This document shows, in pieces, positions 35,535 through 44,443 of a stretch of DNA of 64,000 nucleotides (the stretch's first letter is position 1; each line of letters opens with the position of its first letter). Below the pieces are notes generated by a model. The model was not told the origin of the DNA. It ran no database searches and saw only the letters and a list, made by a program, of their open reading frames with translations. The DNA is taken from assembly GCA_050015835.1 (NCBI GenBank), contig JBEKAQ010000024.1, forward strand, positions 5,847-69,846. The letters run 5' to 3'. This DNA is from BOG-234 sp050015835. GTDB lineage: Bacteria; Acidobacteriota; Terriglobia; Bryobacterales; Bryobacteraceae. A program made the position numbers and the translations under genes.

Positions 35535-37511
35535 TCAGGATATGCCAGCGTAGAACATCGGCCCGCCGCGCCATGCGGGAAATCCGTAGCCATACAAATA
35601 CACGATGTCGATATCGACGGCGCGCAGCGCGATCCCGTCCGCCAGCACGCGCGCGCCTTCTTTCACCAGCGCGCCAATGCAACGGGCCACAATTTCCGCG
35701 CTCGATATTTTGCGGCGCCTGATCCCCGCCTCGCGCGCCACCTGCTCAATCAACTCCGCCGTTTCCGCATCCGGCCAGGCCCGGCTATTCTCGTCGTAGC
35801 GGGACCAGCCCCGGCCCGTCTTCTGCCCGTAACGCCCGAGCGCATAGAGACGGTCTTCCACCAGCGGTTGGCGCTCGCCGGGTTTCTCCATATGGCGGTG
35901 CTCCTGGCGAATGCGCCAGCTCACGTCGATGCCCGCCAGATCGGACATAGCCAGCGGTCCCATGGCCATGCCGAAATCGTAGAGCGCGCCGTTCACTTCT
36001 TCCACGGACGCGCCTTCTTCGACCAGAAACTGCGCCTCCCGCAAGTAGTAATGGATCATCCGATTGCCGATGAAGCCGTAACAATTGCCGGCGAGCACGG
36101 CAACTTTCTTCAGCCTCCGGGCCAGCGCCATGGAGGTCGCAATCACCTCTTTGCGAGTCGCCCTGCCGCGCACCACTTCGAGCAGCCGCATCACATTGGC
36201 GGGGCTGAAAAAATGATGCCCCACCACCATCTCCGGCCGCGCGGTGGCCGACGCGATGGCATCGATATCGAGCGTGGATGTGTTGGTCGCGAGGATGCAG
36301 GTCGGCTTGGCGATGCGGTCGATCTCCCCGAAGATCCGCTTCTTGAGCGCCATGTTTTCGAAGACCGCTTCGACGATCGCGTCGGCATTCTCAAAGCCGT
36401 CGTACGTCAGCTGCGGAGTGATCAGCGCCATCCGGCGATCCATCGCGTGCATGGACAAACGGCCCTTCTTCACCGAGTTCTCGTAGTTGCCGCGAATGAC
36501 TGCCATGCCGCGGTCGAGCGCCTCCCGCGACGTCTCTTTCAGGATGACCGGAATGCCCGCGTTGGCGTAGTTCATCGCAATGCCGCCGCCCATGGTGCCC
36601 GCTCCGATGACGGCCGCGTGCCGGATGTCGTATGTGCCGGTGTCCTTCGGGATGTCCGGAATCTTCGCCGCCGTGCGTTCGCCGAAGAAGGCGTAGATCA
36701 GCGCCCTCGACTGGCTGGATGCGAGACAACGGTTGAAGAGTTCGCGCTCGTGCACGCAGCCCTCTTCGAACGGCAATCGCAACCCGGCTTCGATAGCTTC
36801 GATGGCCGCCAGCGGCGCTTCCTGGCCGCGCAGCGCCTTACGCGCATTCTCGCGCGCGGCAACAAACAGAGCTGGATCGACGTCATGCAGCTTCGACGTG
36901 CGGTCGCGCACTTTCGTAAACGGCTGCTCCGCGATTTCCTTCGCGAACGCGATCGCACCCGCCAGCAGATCGCCCTCAATCACGCGGTCGGCGATGCCGC
37001 ACGAGAGCGCCTCCTGTGCCCCGATCGGTTCCCCAAGCGCGCACATCGTGAGCGCTTTGGCAACCCCCGCCAGCCGCGGCAATCGCTGCGTTCCCGCCGC
37101 GCCCGGAATCAGTCCGATCTTCACCTCCGGCTGACCCACCTGTCCCGCCGGCGCGATCACCCGGTAATGCCCGCCCATGGCCACTTCGAGCCCACCGCCG
37201 AACGCCGTGCCGTGCAGCGCCATCACAACCGGCTTCGGGCAATCCTCAATCCTGCGAATGATGGCCGCCAGATCGGGCAATTGCGTTTCTCCCGACGCGA
37301 CCTTGCCGAACTCCCTGATATCGGCCCCCGCAATGAACGTCGTTCCCATTCCGATGACCACAATGGCCTTCACGGCAGGGCCGTTCGCCGCCGCTTCGAC
37401 GGCGCTCTGAATGCCCTCCGGCACGCCGGGACTCAGCGCGTTGACGGGTGGATTATCGATCGTAACCACGGCAACTTCCTGGTGCCGCGAAAGCGTGACG
37501 AGTTCGCTCAT
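35535..37511 (-). CDS. Bifunctional enoyl-CoA hydratase / 3-hydroxyacyl-CoA dehydrogenase
   Basis: About 658 residues, FadJ/FadB-like and the usual size for the fused form. The N-terminal crotonase domain (residues about 1-180) has the oxyanion-hole segments FIAGADIREF and ALHGTAFGGGLEVAMGGHYR. The NAD-binding domain starts at about residue 275 (AAVIGAGTMGGGIAMNYANA), followed by dimerisation domains (GNCYGFIGNRMIHYY). It catalyses two beta-oxidation steps. The start at 37511 (MSELVTLSRH) fits the crotonase N-terminus. It is divergent from the ThDP-enzyme gene with 26 bp between starts. Confidence 0.9.
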   Translation of the reverse strand: MSELVTLSRHQEVAVVTIDNPPVNALSPGVPEGIQSAVEAAANGPAVKAIVVIGMGTTFIAGADIREFGKVASGETQLPDLAAIIRRIEDCPKPVVMALHGTAFGGGLEVAMGGHYRVIAPAGQVGQPEVKIGLIPGAAGTQRLPRLAGVAKALTMCALGEPIGAQEALSCGIADRVIEGDLLAGAIAFAKEIAEQPFTKVRDRTSKLHDVDPALFVAARENARKALRGQEAPLAAIEAIEAGLRLPFEEGCVHERELFNRCLASSQSRALIYAFFGERTAAKIPDIPKDTGTYDIRHAAVIGAGTMGGGIAMNYANAGIPVILKETSREALDRGMAVIRGNYENSVKKGRLSMHAMDRRMALITPQLTYDGFENADAIVEAVFENMALKKRIFGEIDRIAKPTCILATNTSTLDIDAIASATARPEMVVGHHFFSPANVMRLLEVVRGRATRKEVIATSMALARRLKKVAVLAGNCYGFIGNRMIHYYLREAQFLVEEGASVEEVNGALYDFGMAMGPLAMSDLAGIDVSWRIRQEHRHMEKPGERQPLVEDRLYALGRYGQKTGRGWSRYDENSRAWPDAETAELIEQVAREAGIRRRKISSAEIVARCIGALVKEGARVLADGIALRAVDIDIVYLYGYGFPAWRGGPMFYAGIS

Positions 37512-37537
37512 GGGGTGAATCCGGTTGCCACCATAGT

Positions 37538-39100
37538 ATGCTGCCAAGAGTGACCGGGGCGGAGTCTCTTTTACGGACATTGGTGGCCAATGGCGTCGAT
37601 ACGTGTTTCATGAATCCGGGTACGTCGGAGATGCATTTCGTCGCCGCGCTCGATCGCGTCGACGGGCTGCGCGGCGTGCTCTGCCTGTTTGAAGGCGTCT
37701 GTTCGGGCGCGGCGGATGGCTATGCGCGCGTGACCGGACGCCCCGCCGCCACGCTCCTCCATCTGGGCCCCGGCCTGGGCAACAGCCTCGCTAATTTTCA
37801 TAACGCCCGCAAAGCGCGTTCGCCGATCGTCAGCATCGTCGGCGAGCATGCCACCGCGCATCTCAAAGTGGATGCCCCGCTCACCTCGGATATCGCCACC
37901 TTCGCCCGCACCGTTTCGAATTGCGTGCGCACGGCGACCAGCGCCGACGATGTGGGCGCGGCGGCGGCGGAGACCATTGCAGCCGCCTGCCAGCCACCCG
38001 GTCAGATTGCCATGCTGATCATTCCCGCGGATTATTCCTGGTCGGAAGCGAAGGTGGCCGGACCGGTGTTCGAGCGCCCGCGGCGGAGCATTCCTGCGGA
38101 CGAATCGATCGACAACGCCGCGAAACTTCTGCGCGACCCCGGCACTGCCGTGCTGATTGGTGGCACCGCCGTCACCCCGCGCGCGCTACATGCCGCCGGA
38201 CGCATCGCCGGCGCCACCGGCGTCCGTTTTATTACCGCGCGTAATGCGCCGAAGATCGCCGCAGGACGTGGGCGTTTCCAGCCCCCGCAAGTGGCCTATT
38301 TTCCCGAAGGCGCAATACCCATGTTTGCCGACGTGAAGAATCTGATTCTGGTGGAATCGGAAAAGCCGGTGTCATTCTTCGCCTATCCCGGCATTCCCAG
38401 CTACATGGTTCCGGATAGCTGCGAAGTTTCGATCCTCGCGCGGCGCGACCAGGATGGCACCGTTGCGCTCGAAGCTCTGGCGGATGCTTGCGGGGGCCTG
38501 GCCGTGTTTCCGTTGCTGCAAGAGACGGAAGCGGTATCCGCGCCCGAAGACGCAAGTGAACTGACGCTCGATGCGATCGGCCGCACGCTGGCCGCATATC
38601 TGCCGGACAACGCGTTGATCGCGGATGAAATGGTCTCTTCGAGCGGCAAGGTTCTCAGCCATCTGAAGGCCGCCGCGCCGCACGAATTCATGCCGGTCAC
38701 AGGTGGTTCGATCGGTCAGGGTTTGCCCGTTGCGCTGGGCGCGGCACTCGCCTGCCCCGACAGAAAAGTGATCGCGCTCGAAGCCGATGGAAGCGGGATG
38801 TACACGCTGCAGGCCCTGTGGACGATTGCGCGTGAAAATCTGGACGTGCTGATCGTGATCTTCGCCAACCGCCGTTACCGCATCCTCGATATCGAAATGG
38901 CGCGCACCGGCGCCAACGGATTCGGGCGCATCGCCAACGACATGATCGATATCGGGCGGCCGGATCTCGATTGGGTCAAGCTCTCGGAGGGCTGCGGTGT
39001 AGCCGCCACGCGAGCGCTGACGGCGAGGGAATTTAGCGATCAGATTCGCGATGCGATCAAACAACGCGGACCGCGCTTGGTCGAAGCGGTGTTCGCGTGA
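37538..39100 (+). CDS. Thiamine-diphosphate-dependent enzyme, acetolactate synthase/benzoylformate decarboxylase-like
   Basis: A 520-residue three-domain ThDP enzyme. The catalytic Glu is in VLCLFEGVCSGAADGYARV, domain 2 runs about residues 190-330, and the ThDP-binding GDGS-type motif is seen as EADGSGMYTLQALWTIARENL with GGSIGQGLPVALG upstream. In place of the common GDGS there is EADGS, as in several decarboxylases annotated as acetolactate synthase large subunits. No small regulatory subunit adjoins, so a 2-oxoacid decarboxylase role is as likely as acetolactate synthesis. The start could be GTG 37550. Confidence 0.8.
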   Translation: MLPRVTGAESLLRTLVANGVDTCFMNPGTSEMHFVAALDRVDGLRGVLCLFEGVCSGAADGYARVTGRPAATLLHLGPGLGNSLANFHNARKARSPIVSIVGEHATAHLKVDAPLTSDIATFARTVSNCVRTATSADDVGAAAAETIAAACQPPGQIAMLIIPADYSWSEAKVAGPVFERPRRSIPADESIDNAAKLLRDPGTAVLIGGTAVTPRALHAAGRIAGATGVRFITARNAPKIAAGRGRFQPPQVAYFPEGAIPMFADVKNLILVESEKPVSFFAYPGIPSYMVPDSCEVSILARRDQDGTVALEALADACGGLAVFPLLQETEAVSAPEDASELTLDAIGRTLAAYLPDNALIADEMVSSSGKVLSHLKAAAPHEFMPVTGGSIGQGLPVALGAALACPDRKVIALEADGSGMYTLQALWTIARENLDVLIVIFANRRYRILDIEMARTGANGFGRIANDMIDIGRPDLDWVKLSEGCGVAATRALTAREFSDQIRDAIKQRGPRLVEAVFA

Positions 39101-39103
39101 TGC

Positions 39104-39173
39104 GGGACACCGCTCCCTCACGGTCGCGGTTCAGAAAGTCGTACCGAACCGCGACCGTCAGGGAGTGGTGCCC
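39104..39173. repeat. Dispersed repeat family B, inverted pair (copies 3 and 4)
   Basis: Copy 3 (39104-39132, minus orientation) reads GGGACACCGCTCCCTCACGG then TCGCGGTTC; copy 4 (39146-39173, plus orientation) reads GAACCGCGACCGTCAGGGAG then TGGTGCCC. They are separated by 13 nt and form a hairpin of about 28 bp with few mismatches, between the ThDP-enzyme and SDR genes. Confidence 0.85.
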
Positions 39174-39185
39174 GGGTACAACGGC

Positions 39186-39938
39186 ATGTTGAGACTCGAA
39201 GACAAAGTCGCTATCGTCACCGGCGCCAGCCGAGGCATTGGCCGGGCCATCACGCAAGCTTACGTACAGGAAGGCGCGCGCGTGGTCGTCTGCGGGCGCA
39301 GGCAGGAGACTCTCGACGAAGTCGCGCGCGAAATTGGTCCGGCTGTGAAAGCGGTCGCGTGCCACGTGGGCCGCACCGAGCAGATTCAGCATCTGGTCGA
39401 TTCGACCATCGCCGCTTTCGGACGCATCGACGTCCTCGTAAATAACGCGGGCACCAACGTCGCGCAGGGACCATGCCTGGAAATGGACGAGGCGCAGTTC
39501 GACAAAATGATCGAGATCAATCTGAAAAGCGCCTTTCGTCTCATCAATGCCGTCGCGCCCGGAATGTGCGCACGCGGCTCCGGGTCTATCGTCAACATCG
39601 CATCCATCTCGGGATTGCGCCCCCAGCACCATGGCATGCTCTACAGCATGACGAAAGCCGCGCTCATCATGATGACGCAATCTTACGCATTGGAGTTGGG
39701 GCCGAGCGGCGTGCGCGTAAATGCCATTGCGCCCGGCCTGATCCAGACCAAACTGAGCGAATATTATTGGAAGGACGAAACGCGGCGCACGGCCCAGATC
39801 GAGCGCCAGCCGATCCGCCATCTGGGGCAGCCCGAAGAGATTGCAGAGGCGGCGGTGATGCTGGCCGGCGATGGCGCTGCTTACATGACGGGACAAACGC
39901 TGGTCGTCGACGGCGGCTTCTTACTTTCGTCCATTTGA
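39186..39938 (+). CDS. Short-chain dehydrogenase/reductase
   Basis: A 250-residue classical SDR. Cofactor site TGASRGIGRA, then NNAGTN, catalytic Ser in NIASISGLRP, and YSMTK for the Tyr/Lys pair. The Arg in VVCGRRQ after beta-2 suggests NADP(H) preference. The C-terminus YMTGQTLVVDGGF is typical of FabG-like and sugar/steroid dehydrogenases. The substrate is unknown. Start ATG 39186 just after the family B hairpin. Confidence 0.88.
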   Translation: MLRLEDKVAIVTGASRGIGRAITQAYVQEGARVVVCGRRQETLDEVAREIGPAVKAVACHVGRTEQIQHLVDSTIAAFGRIDVLVNNAGTNVAQGPCLEMDEAQFDKMIEINLKSAFRLINAVAPGMCARGSGSIVNIASISGLRPQHHGMLYSMTKAALIMMTQSYALELGPSGVRVNAIAPGLIQTKLSEYYWKDETRRTAQIERQPIRHLGQPEEIAEAAVMLAGDGAAYMTGQTLVVDGGFLLSSI

Positions 39939-39945
39939 GGAACGC

Positions 39946-41157
39946 ATGAAATTATCGAGAACGATTTTCCTGTTGACGGCGCTGGCGGGCGGGCTCTCCG
40001 CCGCCGAGCCGATGCACTGGGTGGGGACATGGGGTGCGGCTCCTTCACCTCAGGTGGCGCCCGAACAGATGCGTACGCGCAAGCTCGAATTTAATAATCA
40101 GACCGTGCGCGAGATGGTCCACGTCAGCATCGGCGGAGACGCGGTGCGCGTGCGGCTTTCCAACGCGTTCAGTAAGGACGCGGTTGATATCGGAGCCGTG
40201 CACATCGCTCTACGGAAGTCCGGTTCGGATATCGTGGGCGCAACGGACCATGCGCTTACTTTCAGCGGACGGCCTTCCCTGAGCATTCCGCCGGGCGCCG
40301 TGGCGCTCAGCGATCCGGTGAAACTCAGCGTTCCCGCGGCGTCCGATCTCGCCGTCAGCATCTTCATCCCAGCCACCGCGCTCGCCGCCGGCATCCACTA
40401 CCAGTCCCAGCAAACCAGCTGGATCACCTCCGGTGACACCACTTCCGCGGCGTCTCTTGACAACCCGGCCACCGTCCCGTCATGGGTATTTCTCACCGGC
40501 GTGGATGTGCTCGCGCCGGAGTCCACCGCCGCCATCGTAGCCATCGGAGATTCCATCACCGACGGCGCGCGCTCCACGATGGATGTCAACCATCGTTGGC
40601 CCAACGCGCTGGCGGAAAGGCTGCTCGCGCAAAAGAAGCGCTTCGCCGTGGTCGATATGGGAATCGGCGGCAATCGGATTCTCCATGACAGTGGCGCGTC
40701 GGGAATCAGCGCCCTGGCCCGCTTCGACGAAGACGTGCTGGCGGAGCCGGGCGTGAAGTACCTGATTATCCTCGAAGGCATCAACGACATCGGGCACTCC
40801 GGGCCCACGGAAAACGTGACCGCGGACGAAATCATCGCCGGTCTGAAGCAGATGATCGAGCGCGCCCATGAGCATGGCATCAAGGTGATCGGCGCCACCC
40901 TGACCCCGTTCGAAGGTGAAGCGCAGAGCGCGCGCCAATACTACACGCCGGAGAAGAGCAAGATCCGCGATGCGGTCAATGAGTGGATTCGCACCGGCAA
41001 AGCCTATGACGGCGTCATCGATTTCGACAAGGCCGTGCGCGACCCGCAAAGCCCCAACAAGATGCTGCCCGGGTTCGACAGCGGCGATCAACTGCATCCC
41101 AACGACGCGGGTTACAAGGCCATGGGCGACGCGATTAACATCGATTTATTCCGATGA
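39946..41157 (+). CDS. Secreted SGNH/GDSL hydrolase
   Basis: A 403-residue protein with signal peptide (TIFLLTALAGGLSAAEP). It has an N-terminal beta-rich domain (residues about 25-185) and then the SGNH fold: block I AIGDSITDG with Ser about 203, block II GIGGNRIL, block III EGINDIGHS, and block V DQLHPNDAGYKAM with the Asp/His pair. It resembles lysophospholipase- or acetylxylan/rhamnogalacturonan-esterase-type enzymes of the periplasm. Its stop overlaps the ATG of the CoA-transferase A gene (ATGA), an odd partner for a secreted esterase. Confidence 0.85.
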   Translation: MKLSRTIFLLTALAGGLSAAEPMHWVGTWGAAPSPQVAPEQMRTRKLEFNNQTVREMVHVSIGGDAVRVRLSNAFSKDAVDIGAVHIALRKSGSDIVGATDHALTFSGRPSLSIPPGAVALSDPVKLSVPAASDLAVSIFIPATALAAGIHYQSQQTSWITSGDTTSAASLDNPATVPSWVFLTGVDVLAPESTAAIVAIGDSITDGARSTMDVNHRWPNALAERLLAQKKRFAVVDMGIGGNRILHDSGASGISALARFDEDVLAEPGVKYLIILEGINDIGHSGPTENVTADEIIAGLKQMIERAHEHGIKVIGATLTPFEGEAQSARQYYTPEKSKIRDAVNEWIRTGKAYDGVIDFDKAVRDPQSPNKMLPGFDSGDQLHPNDAGYKAMGDAINIDLFR

Positions 41158-41852
41158 ACAAAATCTTTCCCACGGCCCATGAAGCCATCGCCGATATCAA
41201 CGACGGCGCTGCCGTCATGCTGGGCGGCTTCGGCCTCTGCGGAGTGCCCGAAAACCTTATCGCGGCGCTGGTGCGCAAGGGCGTTACGGGACTCCACACC
41301 ATCAGCAACAACATGGGCGTCGACGGCTTCGGCATGGGGCTCATGCTCGAAGCGGGCATGATCGAATCCCACATCGGCAGTTACGTCGGCGAGAACAAAC
41401 TGCTTGAGGCGCGCGTCATCGCCGGCGATCTCAATCTCACGCTGGTTCCCCAGGGCACCCTCGCCGAACGCATCCGCGCGGGCGGCGCCGGCATCCCCGC
41501 CTTCTACACAGCCACAGGCGTGGGCACGGTGGTGGCCGAGGGCAAGGAGGTCCGCGAATTCAACGGACGCCGCTATCTTCTCGAACAGGCCCTCACGGCC
41601 GATTTCGCCCTCGTCAAAGCGTGGAAGGGCGACCGCCTCGGCAATTTGATCTACCGCAAAACCGCGCGCAATTTCAATCCCATGATGGCCACCGCCGCCC
41701 GCATCACAATCGCCGAAGTGGAAGAGATCGTCGAGCCCGGCGACATCGATCCCGACCATGTCGTCACCCCCGGCGTCTACGTTCAGCGCATCGTCAAAGG
41801 CGAAAGTTATGAGAAGCGCATCGAGCGCCGCACCGTGCGGAAGGCGGCTTAA
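41154..41852 (+). CDS. scoA: 3-oxoacid CoA-transferase subunit A
   Basis: A 232-residue subunit. The glycine-rich GGFGLCGVPENLI and NNMGVDGFGMG are family signatures (CoA-transferase I, alpha chain). With subunit B it transfers CoA from succinyl-CoA to acetoacetate or related oxoacids. It fits the neighbouring beta-oxidation enzyme. It is followed without gap by subunit B. Confidence 0.9.
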   Translation: MNKIFPTAHEAIADINDGAAVMLGGFGLCGVPENLIAALVRKGVTGLHTISNNMGVDGFGMGLMLEAGMIESHIGSYVGENKLLEARVIAGDLNLTLVPQGTLAERIRAGGAGIPAFYTATGVGTVVAEGKEVREFNGRRYLLEQALTADFALVKAWKGDRLGNLIYRKTARNFNPMMATAARITIAEVEEIVEPGDIDPDHVVTPGVYVQRIVKGESYEKRIERRTVRKAA

Positions 41853-42494
41853 ATGACTCCCGCCCAGAAACGCGAACGCATCGCCCGACGCGCCGCCGAG
41901 GAACTCCGCGACGGCTACTATGTCAACCTCGGCATCGGCCTCCCCACCCTGGTGGCGAATTACGTGCCGCCCGGCATTGAAGTCTTTCTGCAATCCGAGA
42001 ACGGCATGCTCGGCGTCGGCCCTTATCCGCTCGAAGGCGAGGAAGATCCCGATCTCATCAACGCGGGCAAAGAGACCGTCACCGCTCTCCCCGGCGCCTC
42101 CTACATGTCAAGCGCCGATGCCTTCGCCATGATCCGCGGCGGCCACATCGACCTCAGCATTCTCGGCTCCATGGAAGTCGACGAACACGGCAACCTCGCC
42201 AACTGGACCATCCCCGGGAGGATGCTCAAGGGCATGGGAGGCGCCATGGATCTGGTGGCGGGAGCGCGCCGCCTCATCGTCGCCATGGAGCACACCACGA
42301 AGGAGGGAGCGCCCAAAATCCTGCGCCAGTGTACGCTGCCCATGACCGGCCTGGCGGTGGTCGACACCATCATCACGGAGCTCGCCGTGATTTCGGTCAA
42401 GCCTGACGGCCTGTGGGTTGAAGAGATTACCCCCGGCTATAGCTTCGAGGAAGTCCAGCGCTTGACGGGAGCGATACTTCATAGTACTTTGTAA
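41853..42494 (+). CDS. scoB: 3-oxoacid CoA-transferase subunit B
   Basis: A 213-residue subunit. The catalytic Glu is in FLQSENGMLGVGPYP; LGIGLPTLVANY and GGHIDLSILGSMEVDEHGN are conserved. The ATG starts right after the subunit A stop. Together the two genes encode a complete heteromeric enzyme of ketone-body or short-chain fatty acid activation. Confidence 0.92.
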   Translation: MTPAQKRERIARRAAEELRDGYYVNLGIGLPTLVANYVPPGIEVFLQSENGMLGVGPYPLEGEEDPDLINAGKETVTALPGASYMSSADAFAMIRGGHIDLSILGSMEVDEHGNLANWTIPGRMLKGMGGAMDLVAGARRLIVAMEHTTKEGAPKILRQCTLPMTGLAVVDTIITELAVISVKPDGLWVEEITPGYSFEEVQRLTGAILHSTL

Positions 42495-42503
42495 TATAAA
42501 GTT

Positions 42504-42779
42504 ATGGAAAAGCCCAGCGCGCTGATTCCGATCGGCATGTCCCTCATCGCCCTGGTTATGGTCCTGGCTCACGTCGCGATCTACGGCGTCACCCACGAGG
42601 CCGACGAAGGAACCACCGCACATATATGGCAAATGCTCATGGCCGGACAATTGCCGGTCATCGCGTTCTACTTGATCAAGTGGCTGCCGCGGGCTCCGCG
42701 GCAGACGCTGCTGATGCTGGGAGCGCAGGTGGGGGCAGCCCTCGCGGCTGTGGCTCCCGTCTATTTCCTCGGTCTGTAG
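42504..42779 (+). CDS. Small membrane protein with about three helices, unknown
   Basis: A 91-residue protein: hydrophobic segments at about residues 6-25 (IPIGMSLIALVMVLAHVAIY), 45-58 (GQLPVIAFYLIKWL) and 66-90 (LLMLGAQVGAALAAVAPVYF). It starts 9 bp after scoB and is probably co-transcribed with it. No family is recognised. Confidence 0.7.
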   Translation: MEKPSALIPIGMSLIALVMVLAHVAIYGVTHEADEGTTAHIWQMLMAGQLPVIAFYLIKWLPRAPRQTLLMLGAQVGAALAAVAPVYFLGL

Positions 42780-42781
42780 CC

Positions 42782-43891
42782 TTAACCCTGCTTCCAGCGC
42801 ACGCCCAGCCCCAGTTCCTTCTGCGCAAACGCAATGCCGCGCTCCAGATCCACGCGCTGCTGCTCTTTGAGCGCGTCCGTAAATGCAGCAGGCTTAGCGC
42901 CCGGAGCGTCCTCGATCACCATCGTCCCCATGAAGGGATGCCCCCGCTTCGCCATCTCCTCGAAGCGCACGAATTCGCTCGCCGGCATTTTCGGAAACCA
43001 CTTCCACCAGTCGCGCTCGTAATACGGCAGGATCTGCGGAGGGCGTCCGGTGATATTCTCCAGCTGCACCAGGCACTGCGGACACACTCTCTGGAACAGC
43101 GTAAAAAAGGCCGTCCAATCCACCACCCCGTCGCCGAACGCCACCCATTGCGCGGCCGCTCCGCGCGGATGCTCGAACACTACCGAATCGCGCACGTGCG
43201 TGGTCAGCGCGTAAGGCCCCAGAACCTCCAGCGTCACCTGCGGATTTTCCATCACCCACATCGGATTGCCCGTATCGAGGCACGACCCGACAAAATCCTT
43301 GCCGGATTCTTCAATGATGGTCCGCACCTCGCGCGCCTGGAAATCGCCCGAATGATTTTCCAGAGCGATCTTAACCCCCAGGTCCAGAGCCTGCGATCTC
43401 ACCGCTTTGAAGACCTTAATGGTCGCGTCCATGTACTCTTCGATCGGCCGGCCGCTGCGCCGGTCTTCGAACGATCCCATCACGCAGCGCATGGACCGCG
43501 CGCCCACCTGCTTCGCCACTTTCAGGCCGTCGATGGTCACCTGCTCCGCCGAAAGCCCGCCCGGCCGCCAGCTCTTCGAGATGGGACAGATGCATCCGAT
43601 TCCCGCGTCGATCTGAATGCCGAGGCGGTCCGCATGATCCTTCACCGCGCGCAGATGTTGCGGGTCGAGGCTGGCGTAGTCCGCCGAATCGGAAATCTGG
43701 ATGGTATCCACCTTCAGCCCCGCCGCATAGTCGAGTAGCTGGATGTCTTTCCACTTGAAGGCGCGCAGCGAATACGTGTCGAAGCCCAGCTTGATTCCCT
43801 CGCCCAGCCGGTTGCGCGGAACGGTCTGCGCGGCAGCCGCCTGGGCCAGCGCCGAGCCCGCCGCGGTCTTGAGAAACGTCCGGCGTTTCAT
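42782..43891 (-). CDS. Tat-exported sugar phosphate isomerase/epimerase-like TIM-barrel protein
   Basis: A 369-residue protein. A twin-arginine leader (MKRRTFLKTAAGSALAQ) is followed by an AP-endonuclease-2/xylose-isomerase-like barrel with metal-ligand segments KIALENHSGD, GSCLDTGNP and GDGVVDWTAFF. Such exported proteins are common in acidobacteria and planctomycetes and are linked to sugar catabolism, but the reaction is not known. ATG 43891 is chosen for the RR motif. A paralogue is at 48152. Confidence 0.8.
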   Translation of the reverse strand: MKRRTFLKTAAGSALAQAAAAQTVPRNRLGEGIKLGFDTYSLRAFKWKDIQLLDYAAGLKVDTIQISDSADYASLDPQHLRAVKDHADRLGIQIDAGIGCICPISKSWRPGGLSAEQVTIDGLKVAKQVGARSMRCVMGSFEDRRSGRPIEEYMDATIKVFKAVRSQALDLGVKIALENHSGDFQAREVRTIIEESGKDFVGSCLDTGNPMWVMENPQVTLEVLGPYALTTHVRDSVVFEHPRGAAAQWVAFGDGVVDWTAFFTLFQRVCPQCLVQLENITGRPPQILPYYERDWWKWFPKMPASEFVRFEEMAKRGHPFMGTMVIEDAPGAKPAAFTDALKEQQRVDLERGIAFAQKELGLGVRWKQG

Positions 43892-43948
43892 ATTGCGATG
43901 TTGCATGGAGTATCGCTACGGTTGTATCACGTTAAACTGGAATCGATC

Positions 43949-44443
43949 ATGTCCGATCCGGCTTCGGCTTTAGCGCCACGCGTTATGCGGCTCACGCGCC
44001 AGCGCAGGATACTGCTCGATCTGATCGACAAGACCGGCCAGCACCTCGACGCCGAGCGCCTTTTTCAACTGGCCAAAGAGAAAGACCCCAAGCTCAACCG
44101 CGTCACCGTCTACCGCACTCTCAAGCTGCTCAAGGAAGGCGGCCTCGTCGACGAGCTCGATCTGATGCATCAGAAGGGCGAGCAGCATTTTTACGAAACG
44201 CGCAGCAAGCAGGAGCACGCCCACGTCATCTGCCTCGGCTGCGGCAAGGTGGAGGAATTTTTCGGCGAGCCCCTGCAGCGTCTGCGCCGCCAGATCGAAA
44301 CGCACTTCGGTTTTCAGATCGTTCTCGCCCGCACCGAAGTGGGCGGGTACTGTTCCCATTGCCAGGCATTGCGCGCCCGCCAGATGAATGAAGCGGCAGC
44401 CGCCGCAGCCGCTGCCCCGGTCAAGCGCCGTGGAGTCCAATGA
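43949..44443 (+). CDS. Fur-family transcriptional regulator
   Basis: A 164-residue metalloregulator. The winged helix (residues about 10-85: LTRQRRILLDLIDKTGQHLD, NRVTVYRTLKLLKEGG) is followed by a dimerisation domain with the HAH metal site (EHAHVICLGCGKVEEF) and two CXXC pairs (CLGC, CSHC) for structural zinc. An Ala-rich tail follows. Metal or peroxide sensing cannot be distinguished by eye. The stop overlaps the ATG of the phosphatase gene (ATGA). Confidence 0.88.
   Translation: MSDPASALAPRVMRLTRQRRILLDLIDKTGQHLDAERLFQLAKEKDPKLNRVTVYRTLKLLKEGGLVDELDLMHQKGEQHFYETRSKQEHAHVICLGCGKVEEFFGEPLQRLRRQIETHFGFQIVLARTEVGGYCSHCQALRARQMNEAAAAAAAAPVKRRGVQ

Noticed and set aside
35511..37553. A 680-codon plus-strand open frame.
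   Set aside because: It is the shadow of the FadJ-like gene on the other strand, whose domains are unmistakable.
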